A stretch of DNA of 64,000 nt from Dipteronia dyeriana (lineage: Eukaryota > Streptophyta > Magnoliopsida > Sapindales > Sapindaceae): positions 70,116,687 through 70,180,686 of the forward strand of contig CM065295.1 in the NCBI GenBank assembly GCA_032871835.1, written 5' to 3'. Every line of letters starts with the position of its first letter. Positions within the stretch are counted from its first letter, which is position 1. The notes below the pieces were generated by a model that was not told the origin of the DNA, ran no database searches, and saw only the letters and a list, made by a program, of their open reading frames with translations. Below, piece after piece: positions 11,245-22,212 of this stretch. Position numbers and translations under genes: made by a program.

Positions 11245-12620
11245 TGTAAGAGTGAAACACTTAGAGCGGGTATTGCTAGATTGACCTCTAATGTTGAGAG
11301 GAAGGATTATAATTTTGATGAGGAGATGACTCTCATGGTTGAGAGATTTAGGAGATTCACAAAATCTTAAAAAAAAGGCATGACCGCAAAAGTGAAGGAA
11401 TAAAATAAAATGTTAAGGAAGGATGACCCTTGCCTTGAATATGGTGGAATTGGCCACATTGCCTCCAAGTGTGGTAACTTGAAGTACAAGAATGAAGGAG
11501 TAGGTTTAATCGCTACTCGGTGTGATAGCGAAGTTGAAGTAGTTGAAGAGTGCTCTACAGGCTCGGTTGATAGTAAAATCAACTACTTCACATTTCTGGT
11601 TTCCTAAAGCCATTACCAAATGTTTGTCACTTGAAGAGTTCAAGATTGGTGACTTGGAGTTTTAAAACTGAAGTGGAGCATGCTTGAGTGAAGCTAGCCT
11701 TAATGATATGACTCTCATAGGCACAAGTGGGAGAAGCTTTGATAGCAATGACCCATGCTTCGGGAACTCTTGTGATAATGTGGCTGATTATCAAGAGTTA
11801 GTTGATTCTCTTCAAAAGTCTTTGAAGGAGAAAGATAATGATATCCTTAGATTGGAAAAGGAAAATCTTCAACTAAGGATCAAGTTGAATGACTTCTTGA
11901 AGATGAACGTGATTGATGTGTCCAAGTTTGAGAAAGAGATTGAAGATTGTCACCAACGGATGAAAGCAATGAAAGGTGAACTTGCCATCAAAGATAACTT
12001 CTTGAAAATTGTCAAGGAAATAGAGATGAGGTGCCTTGAAGAATTAAAGAAGGCCAAGGTCAAACAACATCAAGCTCAAGGCAAGAGCAAAGCTTCATCC
12101 AAGCAACCTTCAACTCAAGAAATGTCCACACAAGCTTTGACAACACAACCAAAGCCTAACCAGTTCAAGAAGAAAGGACAAGTTCTTGAGAAGTCAATCA
12201 CCTCCTCCAACAAACCAACAATAACGAAATGAGGTGTTCACAAGAAGCATGATCAACCAAGGAGTCAAGATCAACTGGCTCAACCACCGCAAGAAGCTAG
12301 ACCACAAAGATGCCACCAATCGACTCAAGTTCCAAGGAGAAGCCAACCGGTGCATCATCAAAGACAACCTCATCAACATGGTGATGCCTCGATGAGAACA
12401 CAATGCAATGGTATAAATTCTTACTTTGTACCTACTTGTCATTTTCGTGGTATGATGGGTCATTTAAGACCAAATTACTTTAAATACATTAAGAGGTGTA
12501 GATTAGAGAGCATGATAGTAAAAAGGTTGAAAAAAAGGGAAAATTTGCATGAACCTAGGATTTCTAGAAATATGTGCATGACCACTAGATATGAAAAAGT
12601 GGAACCTTGGTAGGTTAGAA
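11245..12620 (+). pseudogene. Broken Copia-type gag of element B
   Basis: The N-terminal Gag domain present in element A is absent. B instead keeps the next portion, EEMTLMVERFRRFTK (about 11320-11367). A mutated knuckle CLEYGGIGHIASKC follows near 11431-11472, with its second Cys now Tyr. The longest open stretch (11684-12232, 182 codons) is a coiled-coil region (DYQELVDSLQKSLKEKDND and on) ending in a Gln/Lys/Thr-rich tail. The second knuckle (about 12437-12478) reads CHFRGMMGHLRPNY, having lost two zinc ligands. Elements A and B therefore kept different parts of the same ancestral Gag. The protein is not functional. Confidence 0.7.
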
Positions 12621-13920
12621 TTAATGAACCCACTTGCCTTAGTGCTCATGAGACACCAGTAGATGTAACTAGGTCCTTTGGACTTGGTAAGTCTATAGAG
12701 ACTCGTGTCTCCTATTGACTTGGTTAGAATTGACTCCATGAGGGGAGCTCAAGCAAAGAGGGCAAACTTGCATGATTTACACTATGCAAAAAGTTAATTG
12801 ATTTTATGATCTTTTGATAATTGCTTGAGATTCTTGGTTGCACATACTTATATGTTTTTTTTAATAAGTGTACTCATTGCTTTGTTTGCAATCCATGTCA
12901 TATTTATGTTCAAACATGTATTTTTGGACTAGGATAATTAATTGGGATAGTACATTTGGATGACCTATAATTTATCTCCATGACATGTGAACTTGCTTAT
13001 TTTGACATGCTTAAAATGATATGCATGAATTGAGTTTGATTGCTTTAATTGCAAATGTGTGTGAGTGCAAATGAGAAGACTAATCATTAAGGATCTTATA
13101 TCCATGCAATCAATAAGGATTTTATATCCAAATTTATCTTCTCTCTTTTCTTAATGGTAAAACAAGACTACTATCATACGGATAATTATCCGAAATAATC
13201 AAATAGGATCTCTTGGTCCAATGTCTTGATTTGCCTTTAAGGATTGATATAGTTGCTTTATTTTCAAATTTTTGAAACTATATCTTGTTTGCTTGAGACA
13301 AAAGGGTACAAATTGGTTTGAATTCTTTTGGAAACCCTTTTGATGTTTGCTTTGCCAAATACCATTTGTTTTGGATTTGAATGCAACATGTCTTGCTTGC
13401 AAAGCATCCTTGTCACACATTTTTCTTTAAAAAAAAGGTCCTTGAATCTCTGTCAATTACTGATGTTGCATAAAGTTTGTTTATATGATTATGCATCATA
13501 ATTGTGCTAATAGCTCTCTTTGCTAAAGCAACTCAAAAGGGGGAGCTTCTTTGCCTATCTCATGATAAAAAATGGGAGAAGTCTTGAGAAATATAGAGGG
13601 AGCATTGGTTATGCTTTGGGGAGAGATCATGAGAAAGAGTAACCCATTTAAGGGGAGCATTGCACATGCATTTGTTTATATTGCTTTATTGAGTGCAATT
13701 GCTTTTTATATTTGTTCATCTCACAAGCACTTGTTCTTAGAAAGTGCTTCTTGCTATTGTGTGTAGGTACAATGATAATTCTATAAAGAGATTGAAGATA
13801 TTGAAGATTTAGATTGTAAGATCTCTTTTGTAATGTAGAATTAATCTCTTGGACAATAGCTTTATTTTTGTTTTGTAAGGATTTATTTATGAGTGGTTGT
13901 TTTGTCATGAAATAACCAAC
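12621..13920 (+). other. Element B non-coding internal region
   Basis: Homologous to 7746-8852 and to 16248-16576 of element A. It has no recognisable coding domain. It contains repeated GGGGAG-type purine-rich motifs (near 13540-13670) that lead to the purine tract. Confidence 0.6.
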
Positions 13921-13929
13921 GGGGGAGAT
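13921..13929 (+). promoter_or_regulatory. Polypurine tract of element B
   Basis: GGGGGAGAT lies directly before the right LTR (TGTAAGGACC at 13930), the expected plus-strand primer position. Confidence 0.75.
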
Positions 13930-16247
13930 TGTAAGGACCTCAATTTTATGATTGGCTTATTTCATGACAAACCACACCACATTGGGGATGATTGTGTAAT
14001 GGGTAGCTTAGGTCCTCATTGGCAAGCTTCCAAGCATCTCCATGACTTCAAGAGCAAAAGGTATATTCACTTGACTTTGCCTCTTGAAAAGTTTAGGCGC
14101 GCACACACACTTCATGCATGATTTGTATCGACATGCATTTGTGTCCTACTACTAATGTTTGCATCCTTACTCACAATCACACTTGCACTTCATTCTTAGT
14201 CTTAATTGTGGTTGTTGTGTGTTTTATTCATTTTTCACTTTTTGATCGGAAATGTCCATGCTTGCACGATGGTGTGCTTGTCCTAGCGTGTTGAGTGGCC
14301 ATTTGAGAAGGTTATATTTTTTTTCATGGCTTGGTTATATGGAGTAAGGTGTCTAGTTTCAAAATAATTAATTTCAACGATTAAAATATTTTTCAAAACT
14401 GACCTTTGTAAGATTTTATGACCATATCTTTTTATGTAATACTTCAAAATGAGTTTTGAAATTTTATGTACAAACTAGACACCCATATCTTTCCACAGTA
14501 TATTATTCGTAATATTTCATGACCGTTTGGATTGGTTTTGAAATCTCCAATGTTACCATAAAAATAGGGCAACTCTGTTGTTGTCCATTTCTAACCTTTT
14601 GTCACTCAAATGACCATAACTCTTTCTACAGACATCCAATCATGTTTTGTAAAATGGAGTAGAAAGTAGACTTCCATACCTTTCCAACGGTATATTATAC
14701 AAAATGTTTGGATATCGTTTGGTCATGTTTTGGGTCACTCGAAGCTCAAGTTGTTGAGCTGTCAGACGTGTGCCGCGGTCTAGACCGCTTTTGGTGCACA
14801 TGCCTAGCCCGCGGTCTTGGGAGCGGTAATGTCCAGTCATGTCATGCTGCCTGGACAGCTGCCTAGACACTTACTTGGCCACCGGTATGCCTAGCGGTCT
14901 TGACGGGATTTCGTTTCCTATGTCCAAAACGACGCCATTTTGTCTAGGGCTTTTATATATATGTTCTCTTCTTCTTCCTTGTCACTTAAGTTCCCAAAGA
15001 ATACATTTTTAGAGTGAGAGAACCTCCATTAGAGACAGAAAGCTTCAAGCTATGTTTTTTACTCTTCAAACCCAAAACCTATCTTCATCTTGCATCATTC
15101 TTCATCATATGAGCATGGGTGTTCTTTGTTTCATGACTAGGTAAGTAAGAACTTCATTGAACATCATTTATTGCACTTCTTACTCTAGATAAGGTATTTA
15201 TTTTTTGATTAAATATCTAGACTCTACTTTATTACATATATTTATGAGTTTTGATAACATGATAGGGTTTGTTTGTTGATAGCTAGCATTTATGACATAT
15301 TTACCTCTAGCTAATCAGGTCATATTGATTGCATTTTGATGATTGAATTTAATGACCATGTCATGCTTAATGACAACTTATGTTGAAGTGGCTTTGTTTG
15401 ATAACTAGATTGTAATATTGCATATCCATATCTAGTTAAGTCTTTATGCATTGCATTTAGAAATTATTGTTTGTCTCATTGATTGCATTTATTGATTGCA
15501 AAATTGCCCTTGATTATTTGTTGTGACAACTTGTGTTGGTTGGAATTTTATTGACAATTAGGTTGTTAGATTTTATCTACATCTTATTGAGTCCTTAATT
15601 GTTGGCAAATAGGCATTGTTGATAAGTAGGATGTTATATTGCATTATCTATATCTAGTTAAGCATTTTGTGTTTGGTCTTACATATAATTGCATTTGAGC
15701 ATAGTGTCATATATACACTTAGACCATATACTCTTCATTGAGTTAAAGTCTTGTGGCTTTGGTGTGAAGTTGCACAAGCAAGAGAAGCCTTACAACCAAG
15801 GGTGGGTTGGCAAGCAATTGGTCGGGTATCCACTGTACAAGGCCCGAGGGGTAGAGTAGGAGGTGTTCACGCCAAGAGTAGTGGATCAGGGGATATCACT
15901 AGGGATTGAACCAAGAGTGGTGAGTGGTAGTGGCCATAGCCTGAGGTTGTCGAGAGTGAGAGTCCGAGTATCACTTGAGGGTGTAACTTTTTACTCATTT
16001 AGTGGATTTCTACGATCGAGTGTGGCTCACTTAACAGCCCGTGTTTTTTTCCCATTTGGAGGGTTTCCATGTATAAATCAAGTGTTCTTTATTACTCTGC
16101 AATTTACACTTGATTTTGTATGTTTGTTTTGTTGGGTGAATTTGAATATCGACTAATCAAGAAAAAATGATAATTAACTTGATTAAATCCTATTCACCCC
16201 CCCCCCCCTCCAGGTTATTAGACACACGTTTTAAAGGGTAACTTTCA
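13930..16247 (+). repeat. Element B right LTR
   Basis: A 2318-bp partner of 8853-11120, with TG and CA ends, a TATA-like motif at 14951 and a run of C at about 16197-16209. It retains the roughly 45-bp segment missing from the left copy. Confidence 0.88.
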
Positions 16248-16576
16248 GTTATGCTTTAGGGAGATATCATGTGAGAGAGAGTAACCCATTTAGAGGGAGC
16301 ATTGCATATGCATTTGTTATATTGCTTTATTGAGTGCAATTGCTTTTGTGTTTGTTCACCTCACATGCACTAGCTTTTGGAAAGTGCTTTCTTGCTATTG
16401 TATGTAGGTATGATGATCTACGAAGAGATTGAAGACCTTGAAAACTTAGAATATTAGGTACATCTTTTTTTGTAACGTAGAATGGACTCCCATGAACAAT
16501 AACGAGATTTTTAATTGTATTGTGAAGATTGATTTGTGAGTGGTGATTTTGTCATGAAATAGCCAAGGGGAGAGAT
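16248..16576 (+). other. Element A internal region resumed, with purine tract
   Basis: It starts GTTATGCTTTAGGG, continuing element A where it was broken at 8852, and matches 13607-13929 of element B. It ends in the purine tract CCAAGGGGAGAGAT (16563-16576), immediately before the right LTR of A. Confidence 0.75.
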
Positions 16577-18728
16577 TGTAAGAACCTCAGTTTTATGATT
16601 GGCTTATTTCATGACAAATCACATTTGGGATTCAATGTGTAATTGGTAGCTTAGGCTTTCAATGACAAGCGCCCAAGATCCCAGTTAGCTTCAAGAGGTA
16701 GTTCACTTGTGCCTAATTCTTAGTGAAAAGATTTAGTTGCACACACTCATATTTCATTTATATGCATTTGTATTGACATGCATCTGTTATTGTACACACA
16801 CACATCATGTTTTTGAGTTGTTGCATGTGTTATCATGCATTTCATTCTTAGTCTTAAGTGTGGTGATTGTTATGTGTTTGATTTATTTTTCGTTGTTTAA
16901 TCGGAAACGTTCAGCTTTCACGAGGGTGTGCTAGTCTTACCGTGTTGAGTGACCATTTGAGAAGTTCTTATTCTTCTCTTGGTTTGGTTATATGGAGTAA
17001 GGTGTCTAGTTTCAAAAGAGTGGATTTCAAAGATTTTAATGATTTTCAAAACTGACCTTTGTATGGTCATGTGACCATAACATTTTGTACATTGCTTTAA
17101 AATGAGTTTTGAAATTTTCTGTACAAACTAGACACCCATATCTTTCCAATGGTATATTATTCGTAATATTTCATGCCTGTTTGGATTGGTTTTGAAATCT
17201 CCAAAGTGACCATAAAAACAGGGCATCTATGTTGTTGTCCGTTTCTGACCTTTGGTCACTCATTTGACCATAACTTTTTCTACAATCATCCAAATCATAT
17301 TTTATTAATTAGAGTAGAAAGTAGACTTCCATACCTTCCCAACGATATATAATTGTCTTTTGTTCATGCTTTGATATGCTTTAATTTCAAGCTAGTGTTT
17401 TGAGAGTTGAATCCACGCGAGCCTCGAGCGAAAATGGCACCGAAAATCTTGGCAGAAATTTTCTTTTCCAAACTTTTCGCCCCCTCCTGGTTCGAAACCT
17501 GTAGCGAAAAACCTAATTTGGGCAAAAATGTCTTTTCCTGTACAGCTCATTTTTACACCTTATATATATCATCTTCTTCCCAAATCAGACCTAGAGCTCA
17601 CAAATTTAGATCTTAGTGAGAGAAAGAGCTTCCTTAGTGAGAGAAAGCACATATATTGCTTCTTTAACTCTCCAAACCCAAACACCTATCATCCTTTCAT
17701 GAAACAAACATCATCTAGCTTCATCTAGGATGTTTCTTGGTATGGGTCTTCATCAACACATGTAACTTGGTAAGTAGAACACCATTTTCATCATTCTTAT
17801 GTTCTAGCTTAACAAGATATCTCTTGTATGACTTGTATGCCTTTAGATTAGGATTTTTATTACAAGTAGAGATTGTTGTTGATGATTGGGTTGTTGTATT
17901 GTGATAGCTAGCATATAGGTTATATTTGCCTCTAGCTAATTATGTCATATTGATTGCATTTTGATGATTGCATTTAATTACCATGCCATGCTTAATGACA
18001 ACATATGTTTGAAATGGCTTTGTTTGATAACTAGATTGTAACATTGCATATTCACATCTAGTTAAGTCTTTATGAGCATTCATATAGACATTGATATCTA
18101 GGAATTGTACTTAGTGACATTCTTGAATTCCTAGATAAGCATTTAGTGTTACCTAGCTTTATTTGCATCTAAAATATTATTATATATTCACATGGGTTGT
18201 TGATCTCTTCATTGAGAATTAAATCTTGTGGCTACCGGTGTGTAGTGCTTAAGCAATTCAAGTCTTGCAAACAAATGAAGGGTTGGCAAGCAATTGGTCG
18301 GGTGCCACAATAAAAAGCTCAGGGGAGTAGAGTATGAGGCAATCATGCCAAGAGGAGTGTATCAGGGGATATCACTAGGGGCTGAACCAAGAGTGGTGAG
18401 TAGTGGTGGCCATAGCCTGAGGCTGTCGAGAGTGAGAGTCCGAGAATCACTTGAAGGTGTAACCTTTGCTCATATAGTGGATTTCTGTGATCGAGTATGG
18501 TGCACTTAACAGCCCATGGTTTTTTTCCTGTTTGGAGGGTTTTCCACGTATACATCTTGGGTTATTTTTAATTTCACATTTTTACACTTTATGTTGTATG
18601 TTTGTTTTATTGGGTGAATATTGAATATTGACTAATCAAGAAAAATTGGTAATTGACTTGATTAAAACCTATTCACCCCCCCCCCCCCTCTCTCTAGGTT
18701 ATAGACATACGTTTTTAGAGAACTTTCA
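16577..18728 (+). repeat. Element A right LTR
   Basis: It begins TGTAAGAACC and ends GAACTTTCA; it is 2152 bp long and matches 3987-6224. A TATA-like run (CCTTATATATATC) lies near 17558-17570, and a C-run lies at about 18676-18688. G1 gag resumes on the minus strand immediately after it. Confidence 0.85.
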
Positions 18729-19633
18729 TACGAGATTGTCAAACACAATAGCGGATCGTTGTAAGCGTATTGTACCATCGCTTCCTGAAAGCACCTTACA
18801 TGTTCCTTTGGGTCCGTGCTGGCTTTAAATTGCTCGACATGGGGCATAATGAATCTTTTTGTGAATTGGGTTTGAAGGATGTTGTTTATGAATAGGCTTT
18901 TAAAGTCATTGTCTAACAGGGCGATTGGCCCTTGATGAAGTTTTAGGTCCTCGACTTTTTTAGTCAATCTTTGAATCAATATGTCTCGTTTTCCCTCCGG
19001 TTCGTCATCTGTTCTAAAGCACTGACGGATGGTGATTCTTGGCTAGATCGTACTAGTGTTTGCTTTAAATCGGGTATTAGGAGTGACAAACCTTATTGGG
19101 CTTTGTCTGATTGGCGTCTTCTGATGTGTCCTTTCACTGTCTTTTGAAGAGTTGGAATGACTTTGCCTAGGGGTGCTTCTTTGGATTTCCTCTGGCCTAA
19201 AGTCTTCATAACCTCATTCTTGTCTTCTCCGTCCTCTAGGTTCTTCATTTTTCCTGCACTTGTGATCTATTCGATCCTGCTTACCGACCAGGACATTGTG
19301 ATCTTGCTCGGATTCTCTGCTTGACTTTAAGGGTACAAACAGTGTTGGAACGACGATTACTGAATGCAACCTCTGGGCTGGGCACACAATAAGGGTGTTT
19401 AAATTGTATGGTAAGGTTATCCTTGCAGTTGTCGAAAGGGTGGTTGTATGAATGGTCGCGTCTTCAATAACCATCTACAAAGCTGCCTAGATTTGTTGCA
19501 GGGCTTCTGGGATTACACAAGCTGGTTGGTTGGTAGGGACAACCACTGGCTGGCACCCATTTATGGGGCTTTTCCGTTGATTGGTTCACTCTAGAGTTCG
19601 TATCTTATGGAGGAGGATTCCGGTTATGGTCAT
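18729..19633 (-). pseudogene. G1 gag, N-terminal half
   Basis: The minus strand has a candidate ATG at 19631-19633. A clear Gag segment at 18740-18979 includes RFIMPHVEQFKASTDPKEHV and then CFQEAMVQYAYNDPLLC. This is the MP..E.Y.G..DP..H...F....... signature of plant Gypsy Gag. The frame is broken by stops nearer the start. The coding line runs straight into element A and resumes at 3986. Confidence 0.75.
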
Positions 19634-19711
19634 GGTTTGATCTATCGTCGCCCTTGTTGTTTGCCATATGATACTGTTGTAGTTATACAAAGTATTTCAA
19701 TAGTCCTTTAT

Positions 19712-19733
19712 TCCCCCTTCTTATAGCGTCAAT
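19712..19733 (-). promoter_or_regulatory. G1 primer-site region
   Basis: On the minus strand, ATTGACGCTATAAGAAGGGG directly follows the LTR end TGTAAACA. The layout resembles the ATTGGCGCC...GGGG region of plant Gypsy elements, but the tRNA match is too eroded to name. Confidence 0.4.
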
Positions 19734-20465
19734 TGTTTACATTGATTTTTCTTTATAGGAAATATTGGTTAGTCAACAGTGTTATTTGTAATTTCTTAGT
19801 GTTGAAAAATGAAATAACGCAAATGTGGGATACAATTTTACTTGGAAAACCGTAAGAATGGGAAAAATCCACGGTTGCCGGTGACGTTGAGGAATAAGTT
19901 TCACTAAAAAGAAATGGATTACAAGTTGAACTCATTTATCTCTCTTGATGCTTGTTTGTGCATTTTTGTGTGTTTTATAGAAAATAAATGTTGTATTTAT
20001 ACTTTCATTTGTAACCCTAAACTTGCTATACAAGTAATTGACTTGTATAATCTCATTATGATTCTTCTTGTTTGGATCTTCACGATTGTCTTGATCTCCT
20101 TCCTATTTGGTGTTTACCCCGTAATAAATGCAGCTGATATTGTGCTTGTTTAGGACTCTGCTACTTTGGAAAGAGATAGATTTGTTTCCCTGTTCAAATG
20201 TGACTCTTGATTTCGAATCATGGTGAGATTCCTTTTCTAGTCACTGGGCATTAATGATGTGTATTGGATCCTGATTCGGGCGAGTGATCTTCATTTAGAG
20301 ATATCTTAGTAGACCATAATCTTGTTTTGGCAAGTTTTTCTTTTGAATGAGCCACTCCCTCTACCGTATACCTTATTCCATTGTCGTGTTTTAACAAATC
20401 TAAACACCTTTCTTACTCGGGTGAGAATTACTTCACCGAGTGGAGATCTTTTGGTGAGTTGAATC

Positions 20466-20725
20466 TAGTGCTGTAAAAATAGACCAGGTCTAAGGAGGCA
20501 GGTGTGTCTGACCTACCAATTTGCATAGGCCGGACCAGGTCCGGTACGTGGAGAGGATGTGTCGGCTCAAGCCTGGCACGTAGGCATGCCTTGTGTCGGA
20601 CCAGGCATGGCCGGTTCGTTGTGTCGGCCCACCACGCCACACCGTGTCGGTGGGCTAAGCTCAACGGCCGGCATGCTAGGCCGACACGACAGTCCGACTC
20701 ACCGGTCCTGCCATTTAGACCGCCA
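20466..20725 (+). repeat. hAT1 left terminus and GC-rich subterminal region
   Basis: The inverted repeat is followed by many copies of CCGG-containing words (GGCCGGACCAGG, GTGTCGG, GGCCGG) in otherwise AT-rich DNA. Such arrays are transposase-binding regions in known hAT elements. That role is inferred here. Confidence 0.65.
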
Positions 20726-21229
20726 AATTTTATTATATTTTTTTATCCCCCCAAGGCTCCAGCGGTTGAATTTTGAAATTCAACATTTGGAGTCTAAAGA
20801 AATTACTAAACTCCTCTCAACTATTCTATTTTATATTTTGACCCACAATTCTAATTTTTTTTATAAATACCCCCATCCATTCCATTTTCAATCACGTTCT
20901 CTCATTCTCTCAATCTCTCTCCATTCACGAAATCTCTACACATTTTTATTCAATTTCATTGTTACTCTCTCTCTTTACACATTTTGTAATAATATTATAC
21001 TAATTTCCTATTATCCGTCTATCTATTATTCTCTTCATTTTCTATCAACACAAAATTTTTAAGGAACATTTGTCTTTAAAGTTATTATTTCTTTATGTTA
21101 GTAAATTTATAATGTTATGTAAACACTTTAGTTAATATTTAATATTTTTGTTTAGTTAGTAAATTAATTTTAATTCTGCTAGTAGTTAATAAATCATTAT
21201 TATGTGTACTTATGCAGTAGTGAATTTAT

Positions 21230-22170
21230 ATATATTGTGTTAGTAAATTAAGCATTATATGTGTAGTAGTTAATTTTAATATTTTTGTGTTAGTAAGTTA
21301 AATTTTTTAAAGTGTAGTAGTTAATATAAATATATTTTTTAGTAAATTATGTTTTTTAAGTTTAAGTTAATTGAAATATATTTTGTTAGTAAATTATGAT
21401 TTATAAGTTTAGTAGTTAATTTAAATATATCTTGTTAGTATATTATCAAATAAAAGTTTAGTAGTTGATTTAAATATACGTTGTTAGTAAATTATCCAAT
21501 TTAATTTGTAGTAGTTTATTTGATTATATTTTGTTAGTTAATTATGAATTTTTTTTTTTGCGTAGTAGTTAATTTAAACATTTTTAAGTTAATAAAGTTA
21601 TGATTTTATAGTTTAATAGTTAATTTAAATATATTTTGTTAGTAAAATATCCAATTTAATTTGTAATAGTTTATTTGATTATATTTTGTTAGTAAATTAT
21701 GATTTTTATATGTAGTAGTTAATTTAAACATTTTTAAGTTAGTAAATTTATGATTTTTCAGTTTAGTAGTCCATTTAAATATATATTGTTAGTAAATTAT
21801 TCAATTTAATTTGTAGTAGTTTATTTGCTTATATTTTGTTAGTAAATTATGATTTTTATGTGTCGTAGTTAATTTAAACATTTTTAAGTTAGTAAATTTA
21901 TGAATTTTTAGTTTTGTAGTTATCTTAAATATATTTTGTTAGTAAACTATCCAATTTAATTTGTAGTAATTTATTTGATTATATTTTGTTAGTAAATTTT
22001 GATTTTTATGTGTAGAAGTTAATTTAAACATTTTTAAGTTAGTAAATTTATGAGTTTTTAGTTTAGTAGTTAGTTTAAATATATTTTTTTAATAAATTAT
22101 GATTTATAAGTTTAGTAGTTAATTTAAATTTATTTTATTAGTAAGTAAAAAAATTTAATCTGTAGTAATT
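21230..22170. repeat. AT-rich minisatellite with about 150-bp higher-order period
   Basis: Units of about 50 bases share AGTAGTTAATTTAAA and TTGTTAGTAAATTATG. Three unit types alternate, marked by TTTATTTGATTATATT, AAACATTTTTAAGTTAG and ATCCAATTTAATTTG. The first type recurs with its TAGTTTATT block at about 21512, 21667, 21817 and 21967, giving 150-155 base spacing. The array lies between the hAT1 left end and the transposase start, and ends near a good splice acceptor (TATTTCAG at 22202-22209). It may therefore lie in a 5' leader intron. Confidence 0.8.
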
Positions 22171-22212
22171 TGACCATTAATGACTAATGAGTTCATATTT
22201 GTATTTCAGGAA

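Larger units (their letters stand above)
8853..16247 (+). mobile_element. Non-autonomous Copia-like element B, nested in A
   Basis: The LTRs at 8853-11120 and 13930-16247 both run TGTAAGGACC to GTAACTTTCA. Flanks are GTAAC (8848-8852) and GTTAT (16248-16252), an imperfect 5-bp duplication. Sequence before and after B joins smoothly to match B's own internal region near 13590-13640 (GAGCATTGGTTATGCTTTGGGG). This shows that B entered a relative of itself. The internal region of 2809 bp has a primer site, a broken gag and a purine tract, but no pol. Over about 290 hand-compared bases at the LTR starts I count roughly 15 differences, so the insertion is not recent. Confidence 0.88.
3987..18728 (+). 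mobile_element. Non-autonomous Copia-like element A
   Basis: It is bounded by two similar LTRs (3987-6224 and 16577-18728), with a tRNA-Met-type primer site after the left one and a purine tract before the right one. It sits antisense inside G1 gag. The 5-bp flanks are TACAG (3982-3986) and TACGA (18729-18733), an imperfect target duplication. The internal region is about 2.9 kb once element B is removed (6225-8852 plus 16248-16576). It codes only for a broken Gag with two CCHC knuckles and a coiled coil. No protease, integrase or reverse transcriptase is visible. The Gag layout, with a second CHxCG-GHxRPNC knuckle after a coiled coil, is known from SIRE/Maximus-type Copia elements; that assignment is inference. 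Confidence 0.85.

Noticed and set aside
20504..21062. Overlapping frames of 90 and 167 codons, GC-rich, with many Arg/Pro
   Set aside because: They coincide with the GC-rich subterminal repeat zone of hAT1 and run into AT-rich DNA. No protein features are present, and two frames are open at once for compositional reasons.
21230..22170. CRISPR-like array
   Set aside because: The repeats are contiguous AT-rich minisatellite units without unique spacers, in plant nuclear DNA.
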